This document shows, one piece after another, positions 63,872 through 64,000 of a stretch of DNA of 64,000 nt. The notes under the pieces were generated by a model. It was not told the origin of the DNA and ran no database searches. It saw nothing but the letters and a program-made list of their open reading frames with translations. This stretch comes from Nocardioides houyundeii (GTDB taxonomy: Bacteria; Actinomycetota; Actinomycetes; Propionibacteriales; Nocardioidaceae), in NCBI RefSeq assembly GCF_002865585.1, contig NZ_CP025581.1, forward strand, positions 1,860,001-1,924,000, written 5' to 3'. The translations under genes were made by a program, and so were the position numbers. The stretch's first letter is position 1, and each line of letters starts with the position of its first letter.

Positions 63872-63940
63872 TTCCTGCGGTTAGGGGGGAATGCATGCCC
63901 CTCGAAGCGCAGGGATCCCCGCTCAGCCGGGGTTTCCTGC
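63872..63940. repeat. Right 69-bp palindromic repeat, inverted copy
   Basis: It begins 14 bp after the stop of the nuclease-like gene. It contains GGGGGGAATGCATGCCCC and CGCAGGGATCCCCG...CGGGG hairpin parts. It is the inverted partner of 62734-62802, with about 78 percent identity without gaps. The stop of a partial minus-strand frame lies in it (63923-63925). Confidence 0.8.
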
Positions 63941-64000
63941 ACTCTCCGCCACCGGGCGGCTCTCGAACGGCGTGGAGAGCACGATCGTGGTCCGCGTCGA
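63923..64000 (-). CDS. Possible C-terminal end of a gene entering from the right edge
   Basis: The minus-strand frame gives 25 residues (STRTTIVLSTPFESRPVAES, then AGNPG and stop TGA at 63925-63923) with normal codon use for this genome. It cannot be identified. If real, the right repeat codes for its last residues. Confidence 0.35.
   Translation of the reverse strand, partial: STRTTIVLSTPFESRPVAESAGNPG

Overview
The window is very GC-rich DNA from an actinomycete, most likely Nocardioides or a close relative in the Nocardioidaceae (inferred, not tested). Pointers are the DUF4193 protein, RbpA, a SigF/SigB-type sigma factor, ANTAR, GarA and FtsR homologues, a mycofactocin-coupled dehydrogenase, many GTG starts, and many start codons lying 6-7 nt downstream of a TANNNT -10 box (leaderless mRNAs). 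It is ordinary chromosome: I see no tRNA, rRNA, CRISPR array, prophage or insertion sequence.

Layout. 1-9.9 kb: partial sulfotransferase, MmcQ/YjbR protein, a frameshifted stress sigma factor with its own sigma-F-type promoter, DUF4193, a membrane protein, HxlR regulator divergent to an acyl-CoA dehydrogenase, Gfo/Idh/MocA oxidoreductase divergent to a hexapeptide acyltransferase, gamma-glutamyltransferase and a secreted sulfatase. 10-22.7 kb: two CNNM/CBS proteins, then a block matching M. tuberculosis Rv1822-Rv1832: CDP-alcohol phosphatidyltransferase, DUF881-Sbp-DUF881, gcvH, FHA protein, ftsR, DUF151 nuclease, MerR, glycine riboswitch and gcvP, followed by a serine hydrolase. 22.7-36.9 kb: TldD/TldE, sulfotransferase, SbcCD, aminopeptidase N, OsmC, lipoprotein cyclophilin, secreted metalloprotease, a hydrolase remnant, ElaA-like acetyltransferase, YCII protein. 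37-47 kb: VanZ protein, choloylglycine-hydrolase-like enzyme, GAF-ANTAR regulator, cytochrome bd-type oxidase, UvrA-like ABC protein, secreted beta-propeller, PhoD-like phosphatase. 47-57 kb: an HTH-MurA fusion under a palindrome filling its own promoter, a mycofactocin SDR/P450 divergon, GDPD and MFS transporter, rbpA with a perfect SigR-type promoter, fxsA, split ppm1/lnt. 57-62.7 kb: a lysine aminomutase catabolic cluster (kal, kamE, kamD, kdd, with divergent kamA). 62.7-64 kb: an AbiEi-like/endonuclease-like gene flanked by inverted 69-bp palindromic repeats.

How the genes work together. GcvH and GcvP are glycine cleavage subunits, with gcvP behind a glycine-sensing leader. KamA, KamDE, Kdd and Kal make most of a pathway from lysine to crotonyl-CoA, but the cleavage enzyme Kce is not here. 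The P450 and mycofactocin SDR look like a hydroxylate-then-oxidise pair. The two starred points for follow-up are the repeat-flanked nuclease-like gene and the HTH-MurA autoregulator.

Data quality. Four otherwise good genes (sigma factor, serine hydrolase, HTH-MurA, MFS transporter) are each broken by exactly one missing base in a short C/G run. This pattern suggests homopolymer errors in the assembly rather than four real pseudogenes.
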